Part shown: piece by piece, positions 13,401 through 24,848 of the stretch | How positions within the stretch are numbered: the stretch's first letter is position 1 | How the letters are laid out: each line of letters begins with the position of its first letter | Source of the DNA: Cornus controversa | Lineage: Eukaryota > Streptophyta > Magnoliopsida > Cornales > Cornaceae | NCBI GenBank assembly: GCA_026545225.1 | Contig: CM048849.1 | Coordinates: forward strand, 54,320,836-54,384,835 | Reading direction: 5' to 3' | Length of the DNA stretch: 64,000 nt | The notes under the pieces: model-generated | Database searches by the model: none | What the model was told of the DNA's origin: nothing | What the model saw: the letters and a program-made list of their open reading frames with translations, nothing else | Made by a program: the position numbers and the translations under genes

Positions 13401-16400
13401 TTTAAAAGAAGCAGTAGCCAGTGATAGAATGATAATCATTTGGGTCTCTAGCCCGATCAGCATCAGAATAAATGTTCTTACCTATTTGTTCGTTAGCCTC
13501 CCCTGTAATCCTCATTATTAGCTCAAAATGAATCTCAATTTTTTTTTAAACGCAACAAATCAAATCATGTGTCTATGAATTCGGTTGATAGCAGAACTAC
13601 CTGTCATAGAATTAAAGATCTTCCACTTATGACTAACCACTACCATTGGTATCCACTTAATCAGGTTGACAATGCTTGATAAATAATCAAAGGATTTCAT
13701 TTTGATATTATTCTTTTTTCACAAATCCTTCATATTCCTAATCGTCTTTGACTTTAGCCCATCAAATTCAACCACCTTTTCAATTATACCCGATTTAGCT
13801 CATCCCTTCTCTCCCTATTTTTGTCTCCTTCAAAATAGGAAGCTAGCTGCATAAGATCTACAAGATCATCCTTGGCGTCTTTTAACCCTTTTTAAATGAA
13901 GTTCACTGAAACGAAAAGACCACGTATCTTTGCCCAAGTCAATGGCTTATACTGCACAAACAACATATAATGCAATTATAATGGAAACAAGCTAACTATG
14001 TAAAAGAAAAAAAGAAAGAAATAATAAACTGAAAAGCATCAAGCAGTCTGCCTTTAGCGTTTGGGTTGCCAATAACCACTATTGAAAATGTTCTCATGAA
14101 TGTATTTTGGTGAAGATATCAACAGTTAGAGCAGAATAACTAACAAAAATTTATCGAAGAGTACCCTAAAGCAAATAATGGTGTAAAAAATAACAATCAA
14201 GCTCAATGTGTTTGGTGCGTTCGTGAAAATACATCATTAATAACAATCTTGATGGCACTGCGATAGTCACAATGAAGAGTAGTGGCAGAAGAATGTGTAA
14301 TGTCCATGTCTTTTAACAACCAATATAACCAAAGAAGTTCAGATATTGTGTCAGCAAGCATTCGATATTCAGCCTTAGTACTAGACCGTGTAACAACGGT
14401 TTGCTTTTTGCGATGCAATGAGATAAGGGAATATACGAGAAAGAAGCCGTAGCCACTGATAGAACGATAATCAGTTGGGTCTTGCCCAATTAGCATCAAA
14501 ATAAGCATTATTAGTTATTTGTTCGTTAGGCTCCACAGTAATCCTCATTATTAGCTCAGGATGAATCTTAAGTTTCTGTCTAAACGCAGAGTCATGGCTC
14601 TATGAATTCAGTTGATAGTAGAACCACTCATCACAAAATTAATAATATTCTTAGTCTTCCACTTATAACTAACCGCTGCTATTGGAAGCCACTTAATAAG
14701 GTTTAACCAATTTTTTAATGATTTCCTGATTTAGCTCCTCTATTCTCTCCCTATTTTTGTCTCGAATAAGAAGCTAACTGGATAAGATCTGCAAGATAAT
14801 CTTTGGCATCTCTCAACCATTTTTCAATAGAGTTCACTGAAATGAAAACATCGCGTATTTTTGCCCAAGTCAATGGCTTATACTATACATACAAAATATA
14901 ATACAATTATATTGAAAAAATAGCTAACAGTGTAAAATAAAATAAAAAAGAAATAATAGTCACCTCAAAAACATCTAGCAGTCCGCCTTGAGCGTTTGGG
15001 TCGCCAATAGCCACTTTCGAAAACTTCCTCATGATTGCGTTTTGGTGAAGATATCAACAGTCAGAGTAGTAGAACAAACAAAAACTAATCGAAAAGTGCC
15101 CTGAAGCAGATGATGACATAAAAAATGACAATCAAGCTCAATGTGTTTCGTGCTTTCGTCAAAAAATATCATTATAAGCAATCTGGATGACACTGCGATT
15201 GACACAATGAAGAGTAGTGGCAGAAGTATTTGTAATACCCATGTTTTCTGAAATCCAACATAACCAAAGAAGTTCAGATATGGTGTCAGTAGGCGTTCGG
15301 TATTCAACCTCAGTACTAGACCGTGCAACAACGTTTTGTTTTTTGCTGCACCATGAGATAGAGGAATCTCTTGGAAAGAAACAGTAGCGAATGATAGAAC
15401 GACAATCAGTTGGGTCTTTAGCCCAATTCAACATCAAAATAAGCATTATTAATTATTTATCCGTTAGGCTACACTGTAATCCTCATTATTATCTCAGGAT
15501 GAATCACAAGTTTATGTGCAAATGCGGTAACTCAAATCATGTTGGCAATGCTTGATAAGGATTTCATTTTCATATTCTTCATTTTTTCTCAAATCCCTCA
15601 TCTTCCTAATCGTCTGACTTCAACCTATCGAATTCAACCGTCTTTTCAGTGATTTCTTGATTTAGCTCCCCCTTCTCTCTCTATTTTTGTCTCCTTTAGA
15701 ACAAGAAGTTAGCTGCATAAAATCTGCAAGATCATCTTTGGTGTCACTCAATCCTTTTCAATGGAGTTCACTAAAATAGAAGGATAGCGTATCTTTGCCC
15801 ATATACAAACAAAATATAATACAATTATAATAAAAAAAATAGCTAACTGTGTAAAAAAAAAAAAAAAAAGAAATAATAGTCACCTCAAAAGCATCTAGCC
15901 GTCCGCATTCAGTGTTTGGGTCGCATATAGCCACTATTGAAAACGTCCACATGAATGCGTTTTGGTGAAGATATCAACAGTCTGAATGGTAAAACTAACA
16001 AAAAATAATCGAACAATACCCTGAAACAGATGATGACATAAAAATGATAATCAAGTACAATGTGTTTGGTGCGTTCGTGAAAAAACACCATTAGGAGCAA
16101 TCTTGATGGCACTACAATTGTCACAATGAAGAATAGTGGTAGAAGAATGTGTAATACTCAAGTCTTCTAACAACTTACATAACCAAATAATTTCAGACTG
16201 TCCGACAACGGTATGCTTTTTGCTACGTCATGAGATAGGGGAATCTTCTCAAAAAAGTAGCGAATGACAATCAATTGGATCTCCAGCCCAATCAGCATCA
16301 GAATAAGCATTATTAATTATTTGTCCGTTATGCTCCACATTAATCGTCATTATTAGCTCATGATGAATCTCATATTTATGTGCAAACACAGCAACTCAAA

Positions 16401-17067
16401 TCATGTCTCTATGAATTCAGTTGATAACAGAACCACCCATCACAAAATTAAATATCTTCTTAGTCTTCCGCTTATGACTAACCGTTGTCATTGGTAGCCA
16501 CTGAATCAGGTTGGTAATGCTTTATAAATAATCAAAGGATTTTATTTTGATATTTTTATTTTTTATCAAATCTTCCATCTTCCTAATCGCGTTTGACTTT
16601 AATCTATCGAATTAAACCGTATTTTCAGTGATTACTTGATTTAGCTTATTCATTCTCTCCTTATTTTTGTCTCTTTTAGAACAAGAAGCTAGTTACATAA
16701 GATCTGCAAGATCATCTTTGGTGTCTCTCAATCTTTTTCAACGGAGTTCAATAAAACGTAAAGATCGCGTATCTTTTCCCAAGTCAATGGCTTATACCGC
16801 ACATACAAAATATATCACAATTATAATGAAAAAATAGATAATTATGCAAAACAAAAAATAAATAAATAATAGTCACATCAAAAGCATCTAACAGTCTGCC
16901 TTTAGCGTTTAGGTCGTCAATAGCCACTATTGAAAACGTACTCATGAATGTGTTTTGGTGAATACATCACCAGTCTGAGCAGTAGAACTAACAAAAACTT
17001 AAAAAAAATACCCTAACAAAGATGATGACGTAAAAAATGACAATCAAGCTCAATGTGTTTGGTGCGC

Positions 17068-17637
17068 TCATGAAAAAATATCATTACGAGGAATCTGGAT
17101 GGCACTGCAATTGTCACAATGAAGAGTAGTGGCAGAAGAATGTGTAATACCTATGTCTTCTAAAAACCAACATAACCAAAGAAGTTCAGATGTGGTGTCA
17201 GCAAGCGCTCGATATTCAGCCTCAGTACTAGACCGTGAAACAACAATTTTCTTTTTGCTACGCAATGAGATAGTGGAATCTCCTGGAAAGAAGCAGTAGT
17301 CAATGATAGAATCGCAATCAGTTGAGTCTCTAGACGAATCAGCATCAGAATAAGCATTATTAGCTATTTGTCCGTTAGGCTCGACTGTAATCGTCATTAT
17401 TAGCTCAGGATAAATCTCAAGTTTATGTGCAAACGCAGCAACTCTAATTATGCCTCTATAAATTCGGTTGATAGCATAAGCACCCGTCAAAAAATTAAAG
17501 ATCTTCTTAGTCTTCCACTTATGACTAACCGCTGCCATTGGTAGCCACCTTATCAGGTTGGCAATGCCTGATAAATAATCAAAGTATTTTATTTTGATAT
17601 TCTTCTTTTTTCTCAAATCCTCCATCTTACTAATCAT
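17068..17637 (-). pseudogene. longest open fusion frame in the array (fossil)
   Basis: An uninterrupted 189-codon frame spans the seam between the unrecognised segment and the copia RNase H fragment. The N-terminal part is rich in Lys and Glu (MEDLRKKK near the start), followed by WLPMAAVSHKWKTKK at about residues 31-45 and AHKLEIYPE at about 74-82. The RNase H part follows from about residue 97 to the end. Other units keep the same seam but are more broken. There is no start-site context, promoter or sign of a complete gene, so it is best seen as a relic whose frame survived by chance or by recent duplication. The non-copia half is not a family I recognise. Confidence 0.5.
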
Positions 17638-20600
17638 CTTTGACTTCAGCCTATCGAATTCAATCGTCTTTTCCTTATTTTTGTCTCATTTAGAACAATA
17701 AGCTAGCTGTATAAAATCTGCAAGATCATCTTTGTCATCTCTCAACCATTTTTCAATGGAGTTAACTAAAACGGAAACATCAAATATCTTTTGCTCAAGT
17801 CAAGTGCTTATACTGCACATACAAAATATAATACAATTATAATGAAAAAATAGCTAACTATGTAAAAGAAAAAAATAATAGTCACCTCAAAAGCATCTAA
17901 CAGTCCGCTTTCAACGTTTGGATCGCCAATAACCACTATTGAAAATTTCCTTATGAATGCGTTTTGGTGAAGATATTAGCAGTCTAAGCGGTAGAACTAA
18001 CAAAAACTAATCGAAAAGAACCCTAAAAAAGATAAAAACGTAAAAAATGACAATCAAGCTTAATGTGTTTGGTGCATTCGTGAAAAAACATAATTATGAC
18101 CAATTTGGATGGCCCTGCGATTGTCACAATGAAAAATAATGACAGAAGAATGTGTAACATCCACGTCTTCTAACAACCAACATAACCAAAGAAGTACAGA
18201 TGTGGTGTCAGCAAGCGCTCGATATTCTGCTTCAGTACTAGACCATGCAACAACGGTTTGCTTTTTGCTACACCATGAGATAGGGGAATCTCCAGGAAAG
18301 AAGCAGTAGCCAGTAATAAAACGATAATCAGTTGGGTCTCCAGTCTAATCAGTATCAGAATAAGCATTATTAGTTATTTGTCCATTAGGCTCTACTGTAA
18401 TCCTCATTCTTAGCTCAGGATGAATCTCAAGTTTTTGTGCAAGCACAGTAACTCGAATCATGCCTCTATAAATTCGGTTGATAGCAGAACCACCCATCAC
18501 AAAATTAAAGATCTTCTTAGTCTTCCACTTATGACTAACTGCTACCATTGGTAGTTACTTAATCAGGTTGGCAATGCCTAATAAATAATGAAAGGATTTC
18601 ATTTTTATAGTTTTCTTTATTTCTCAAATCGTCCATCTTCCTAATCGTTTTTTACTTCTGTCTATCGAATTCAACTGTCTTTTCAGTGATTACCTAATTT
18701 AGCTCTTCCCTTCTCTTCCTATTTTTGTCTCCTTTAGAATAAGAAGCTAGTTGCATAAGATCTGTAATATCATCCTTGGCGTCTCTAACCTTTTTCAATG
18801 AAATTTACTGAAACGGACAGATCGGGAATGTATACCCAAGTCAAGAGCTTATACTACACATACAAAATATAATACAATTATAAGGAAAAACAGCTAACTC
18901 TGTGAAAGAAAAAAAATAATAATAATAGTAACCACAAAAGCATCTAACAGTCCGCCTTCAGTGTTTAGGTCATCAATAGCCACTATTGAAAACGTCGTCA
19001 CGAATTCATTTTTGGTGAATATATCAGCAATCTGAGTAGTAGAACTAACAAAAACTAATCGAAGAGTACCCTAAAGCATATGATGATGTAAAAAATATCA
19101 ATCAAGCTCAATGTTATTAGTGCGTTCGTGAAAAAACATCATTATGAGCAATCTAGATAATCTTGCAATTGTCACAATAAAGAGTAGTTATAGAAGAATG
19201 TGTAATACCCATATCTTCTAACAACCAACATAACCAAAGAACTTCAGCTGTGGTGACAGCAAGCGCTCGATATTCAGCCTTAGTACTAGACCGTGCAACA
19301 ACAGTTTGCTTTTTACTACGCCATGAGATAAGGGATCTCCTGGAAAGAAGCAGTAACCAGTGATAGAACGATAATTAGTGTGGTCTCCAGCCCAATCAGC
19401 ATCAAAAAAGGCATTATTAGCTATTTGTTCGTTAGGCTCCACTGTAATCATCATTGTTAGCTCGAGATAAACCTCAAGTTCATGTGCAAACACAGTAACT
19501 CGAATCATGCCTCTATGAATTCGGTTGATAGCAGAACCACCAATCAAAAAATTAAAGATTTTCTTAGTCTTTCACTTACAACTAACCTCTGCCATTTGTA
19601 GCCAGTTAATCAGGTTGGCAATGCCTCCGAATAATCAAAGGATTTCATTTTGATAGTCTTTCTTTTTTCTCTCAAATCTTCCATCTTCATAATTATCTTT
19701 AACTTTAGCCTATCAAATTCAACTGTTTTTTTAAGTGATTACCTAATTTAGCTCATAGCCCTCCCTCTTTATTTTTGTCTCCTTTAGAATAAAAGGCTAG
19801 CTGCATAGGATTTGCCAGATCATCTTTGGCATCTCTTAACCCTTTTTTAATGGAGTTTACTAAAACAGAAAGATCCCGTATCTTTGCCCAAGTCAAGGGC
19901 TTATACTGCCCATCAAAATATAATATAATTATAATGAAAAAACAGTTAACTATGTAAAATAAAAAAATAAAAAAATAATAGTCACCTCAAAATCATCTAG
20001 CAGTCCGCCTTTAGTGTTTGGGTTGCCAATAGCTATTACTGAAAACATCCTCACAAATGTGTTTTGGGGAAGATATTAGCAGTCTAAGCAGAAGAACTAA
20101 CAAACACTAATCGAAGAGTACCCTGAAGCAGATGATGACATATAAAATGACAATCAAGATCAATGTGTTTGGTGCGTTCTTGAAAAAACATCATTATGAG
20201 CAATCTGGATAGCACTGCGATTGTCACAATGAAAAGTAGTGGTAGAAGAATATGTAATACTCATGTCTTATAACAACTAACATAACCAAAGAAGTTCAGA
20301 TGTGGTGTCAGTAAGCGCCGATATTCAACCTTAGTACTAGAACGTGCAACCACGGTTTGTATTTTGCCATGCCATGAGATAGGGGAATCTCCTAGAAAGA
20401 AGCAGTAGCCAGTGATAGAACGGCAATCAGTTGGGTCTCCAGCCCAATCAACATTAGAATAAGCATTATTTGTTATTTGTTATTTGTTTGTTAGGCTCCA
20501 CTGTAATCCTCATTATTAGCTCAGGATAAATCTCAAGTTTATGTGCAAACGCAACAACTCTAATTGCCTCCATGAATTCAGTTGATAATAGAACCACCCA

Positions 20601-22497
20601 TCACAAAATTAAAGATTTTCTTACTCTTCCACTTATGACTAACCGCTGCCATTGGTAGCCATTTAATCAGGTTGGCAATGCCTGATAAATAGTCAAAGGA
20701 TTTTATTTTGATATTCTTCTTTTTTCTCAAATTTTCCATTTTTTTAATCGTTTTTTACTTCAGCTTATCGAATTCAACTATCTTTTCAATGATTTCCTGA
20801 TTTAGCTCCTCCATTCTCTCCCTATTTTTGTCTCATTTAGAACAAGAATCTAGCTGCATAAGATCTGTAAGATCTTTTTTAGTGTTTCTTAACCCTTTTT
20901 CAATAGAGTTCACTGAAACGAAAAAATCACCTATCTTTGCCCAAGTCAAGGGTTTATATTTCATATAAAAAACATAATACAATTATAATTAAAAAAATAG
21001 CTAACTGTGTAAAAGAAAAAAAGAAAGAAATAATAGTCACCTCAAAAGCATCTAGCAATCTGCCTTCAGCGTTTGGGTCGCCAATAGCCACTATTGAAAA
21101 CGTCCTCATAAATGTGTTTTGGTGAAGATATCAACAGTCTGAGCAGTATAACTAACAAAAACTAATTGAAGCGTACCTTGAAGTAGATGATGACGTAAAA
21201 AAATGACAATCAAGCTCAATGTGTTTGGTGCGTTCATGAAAAAATATCATTACAAACAATCTGTGTGGCACGACAATTGTCACAATGCAAAGTAGTGGCA
21301 GAAGAATGTGTAATACCCATGTCTTTTAATAACCAACGTAACAAAAGAAGTTCAAATGTGGTGTCAGCACGTACTCGGTATTTAGGCTCAATACTAGATC
21401 ATACAACAACGGTTTTTTTTTTTTGCTATGCCATGAGATAGGGGAATCTCCTATAAAAATGCAGTAGCCAATGATAGAACGATAATCAGTTGGGTCTCCA
21501 ACCCAATCAGCATCAAAATAAGTATGAAGCTCGAGGGAAGAGTGAGCTAAGCAGTGAAGAGCCTGAAATAAAGTGCCCTTAATATAATAAAGAATGTGAA
21601 GTACCACAGCAAAATGAGAAGAACGAGGAGCAGACATAAACTGATTGATTAAGTGAGCAGCATAAACAATATTAGGGTGTGTAACTATAAGATAGACCAA
21701 ACTGTCAACTAGCTGGTGATAAAGAGTAACATCACAAAGCGGTATGCCATCTAACAGGGTAAATCAAAGATTAGATTCCAGAAGAGTTGATGCAGTCTTA
21801 CTATCAGTCAGGCCGACGTGAGATAAGAGATCAGAAGCTTACTTAGCCTGAGAGAGATAGTAACCATCAGAAGTAGAGGAGACTTCAAGACCTAGAAAAT
21901 AACTAAGAGGGCCAAGATCTTTCGTTTCAAAGTGTTGGCTAAGAAATTGCTTCAGATATTAGATTCTGGAGAAATCATCACCTATGATAATCATGTCATC
22001 CACATAAAGTTAGAGAAAACAAATCCCTGCATCAAGCTTGCGAATGAAAAGAACGATGTCATGTGAGCTTAAGGTGAAACCAAAATGCCCAATTGTAGTA
22101 CTGAATTTTGCAAACCAAGCTCTAGGTGCATGTTCGAGACCATACAGAGCACGATGAAGTTTGCAAACTTGTTGTGAAGACTGAGGAAACCTAAGGGGAG
22201 GTTGCATGTAAACTTCTTCTTATAAATCCATATTGAGAAATACATTTTTGACATCCATCTTGAAAATCTCCCATTTACGGACAACAGCACCATGACATGT
22301 CGATGACATGGTGGCACAGATTTGACATGGTAATGATGAGTTAGATGACGTGGCTGGATGACGCGGCATAATCGTAAATCTGGCACTGACATGTTAGATG
22401 ACAAAGCAGGCTGACGAGGCAAATAGGTTGACGTGGCTGATGGACTGGTGCGTGACAGCGTGTGACAAAAGTCGACAACACGTGACGTAGCGTGCAG

Positions 22498-23967
22498 TTG
22501 ATTCATTGGTAAGTATATCAATTAAATTACTACACTTCGCAATAGAACAAATTTCTTGCAGAATAGGGCTATCGAAAGGGATGTTTAACCTCAGGGACTA
22601 TAATCTGACTGAGTTGGATATACGAAATTAATTCTAGTTAAATTTCAAAAAAAAGAATTCTGATTTTTATAACTAAATTAACTAAATAATCAATTAAAAT
22701 TAAATAAGAGAAACTAAAGAGTGTAGAAAATATGAGATGAATCTAGGGTTGTTGATTTCACCAATAACTTCACAATCAATGGTCAATTGAACTAACTATG
22801 GAAAATTATACCGTGCATAAGTGGTGTCAGTGGCTACAAGCTCAACTTCATCCGTCAAGAAGATAATATATGATTAAGGCTAAGTCATGAACTATCTTCG
22901 ATTGGCATGGGCCATTTGCCTAACTACTCTACTCTAAGGTGCAGTATGGTACATCTTCTCTTGGCATAATCCATCAAAGTTTTTAATGATATATTCAGTG
23001 ATTACCATTGTGTAATAATCACTCTCATAATCACAGAAAATAAGAGAGATTGAATTTAATAACAATAATCAAGTATCTAAGATAAGATGAGAAATCATTG
23101 AAACTGAATTTGTAAGACTTTTATTGCTCAATTCTAAAAGAAAAATCCTCTAAATTACACAATCTATGCATTAATACAAAAATTCCAAATAATGAGAACA
23201 ATAAAACATTGATGTTTAGTTAGGGTTACATCAAAACCCTAGTGGATGAACTAGCCGCTCATGATAGAAGAGACTGCTTCAACTGTTAAGGAAGAAGGCG
23301 TCATCTTCATGGAATATGCGTAAAACCTTGTTCTCCAATGGTTTTTCACTCTAAAGCTCTGTAAGTTGCTATTCAAAAGTCTCCCCAATCTCTTAATACA
23401 GCCTCTCGTTCGCCACTTTAAACCCCCCAAGAGAATAAGAATAGTCCTTATCCAATTAGGAGATAATTAGGGTTTTTTCGCAACCCTAAACAGGTGGATT
23501 TCTCTACTGACGTTCGACCCGAGTTTTGACCCACTAGAAGTCCGATTCATGAAACTTTTGTGAAATACAAAAGTGTCCAAAATCGAATTTCATTTTACCT
23601 AATTAAGAATTGAGTCAATTTGATGCTCAAAAATAAGAGTTACTGGCTGTTTTCCAAAACTGGATTGTGCGCAGAATTGGGCTCAGGCCCGGAATCTTCT
23701 TAAACAGTTATAATTCTCTTAGACCACTTCCTTGGGCTGATTTGAGTTCAAATACAGAGTTGAATGGATCCATTTGATGTAGGTTTCATATAACCCTCTT
23801 AATGTCTTCTTTAAAAATTCAAAATCATGATTTTAACTGAAATAATCCTTAAGGCCCTGAAAATACATAAAACACTAAAACAAATTAAAATCACAAAATA
23901 ATCTCTCACTAAGAGAATAAAATATGCAAATTAAAAGGCTAGAATGCGTAACATTCAACGCCGATCA
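22498..23967 (-). mobile_element. LTR-like element (probable solo LTR), copy B
   Basis: Second copy of the 1.5 kb element at 7719-9231, in the same orientation, with about 85-90 percent identity by eye across its length. It lies within the copia remnant between the reverse transcriptase side and the gag-like/5' LTR side, so it inserted after the copia element. No coding frame of note. No clear target duplication. Confidence 0.55.
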
Positions 23968-24200
23968 GCAGTGGACCAGAATGTTCTAGCAGCACGTGAG
24001 GACTTATTTTTGATGGTTTCTAGTGGCTACGAAATCGTCTCAGCCTGTTCTTTTGCCTAATGTGATCGATATAGTTAAATAACACTTGGAAGAGTTGTTT
24101 ACGACACTAGACAGAAGTTGTGTGATAATTGACATGCCACCATGAAATTAATGAACGAAAGAGGAAAAAAAGGATTTTATGAACCTTAACTTTGATACCA

Positions 24201-24401
24201 TGTTAAATTAAGAGGAGAGAGAATAAGAGAAATCTCTATTATTTTAGTATATATTATATCAATTTTACAATACACATAAGGCCTATTTATAGGCATATAG
24301 TCTTGGAGACTAAGTTTACTTAGGAGATAAGAAACCTAATCCTAGATGGATTAGGATAGGATATACAATATACAAACATATATAATAGATATACACTAAC
24401 A
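24201..24401 (-). repeat. copia 5' LTR
   Basis: A 201-bp terminal repeat of the copia remnant, recognised from its TG...CA ends and from the adjacent primer-binding site complement (CTTTGATACCA at 24190-24200). It contains a TATA-like CTATAAATAGG on the minus strand (near 24287), typical of copia LTR promoters. The matching 3' LTR is not present in the window. Confidence 0.75.
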
Positions 24402-24411
24402 CTACTGTTCG

Positions 24412-24848
24412 ATCAATTAATCGACTGGACAGGCCGATTATATTATCAGCGTGTGTGTGGGTGTGCCAGAGCCATGAAATCGGCTCAAGAGAAAAATCAG
24501 TTGGTCGAACATAGTATCTCTTTTAAGTATTGTGTTGGATTAGGCGATTGGCTAGAGAGAAAGAATATCAAACTCTCTATTGAGTTCTTTTTTGCCTCAA
24601 TGAAGAGGACTTTAAAGTGCGCAAAGAATTGCGAGATTGAATCGTAGTAAGAAGGGAGGTAGAATGAGGGAGATAATAAGGAGAGAGATGTAGATAGACT
24701 GACTGATTAGAGGAGGTCGGGAGCAAACAAGTATGAGGGAGACGTAAAGTAAGGAGAGATAAAGAGCAATATTTTGTGAAAGATTACAAGATGCAATGTT
24801 TGTGAAGTGGTTATGAAACCCTAAACTAGGAGTTTCATTTATTTATAG
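24412..24848 (-). mobile_element. gypsy LTR fragment, inverted relative to 720-1195
   Basis: In reverse complement this segment matches the gypsy LTR segment at about 720-1195 along most of its length (shared CTCGCAATTCTTTG, CTCTAGCCAATCG-like and GCTCTGGCA blocks). It has no internal element attached and abuts the copia LTR within 10 bp. It is a solo or truncated LTR of the same old family. Confidence 0.65.

Larger units (their letters stand above)
5580..21280 (-). repeat. tandem array of chimeric copia-RNase H / unknown-gene units
   Basis: About 14 direct copies of a unit with a modal period of 1.0-1.05 kb. The RNase H anchor (TTCAGCCTCAGTACTAGACC and variants) occurs near 6092, 7047, 9888, 11186, 11935, 12256, 13330, 14366, 15298, 16195, 17211, 18221, 19269 and 20324. 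Read on the minus strand, a full unit holds four parts: (1) a fragment of Ty1-copia RNase H; (2) a short exon-like piece ending in a GT donor; (3) an intron-like AT-rich gap of about 80-100 bp ending in TGTGCAG; (4) a longer coding-like piece with a charged coiled-coil-like stretch and the AHKLEIHPE peptide, running straight back into RNase H. All copies are broken by several disruptions and differ from each other by roughly 10-15 percent, so this is a fossil array. It is interrupted by a 1.5 kb LTR-like element (7719-9231) and a 271-bp insert (10131-10401), and one unit near 12240 is shortened. Confidence 0.85.
21280..24401 (-). mobile_element. Ty1-copia LTR retrotransposon remnant
   Basis: Minus-strand remnant. 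The 5' LTR is at 24201-24401 (201 bp, ends TGTTA...TAACA), followed at 24190-24200 by the complement of TGGTATCAAAG, a primer-binding site of the initiator-Met-tRNA type. A short gag-like stretch (about 23970-24190) is followed by an LTR-like insertion (22498-23967), a GC-richer unassigned piece (about 22280-22497), then reverse transcriptase (about 21540-22260) and RNase H (about 21280-21540). Integrase and the 3' LTR are not seen. The RNase H end merges into the tandem array, and this element, unlike the array units, keeps the normal reverse transcriptase to RNase H continuity. It is broken with many disruptions. The age cannot be estimated without a second LTR. Confidence 0.82.

Noticed and set aside
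5580-21280. Tandem cluster of small functional genes on the minus strand
   Set aside because: The period is regular, but every copy is broken in several places, the copies end inside a copia domain, and there is no promoter or start context. A fossil repeat array fits better.
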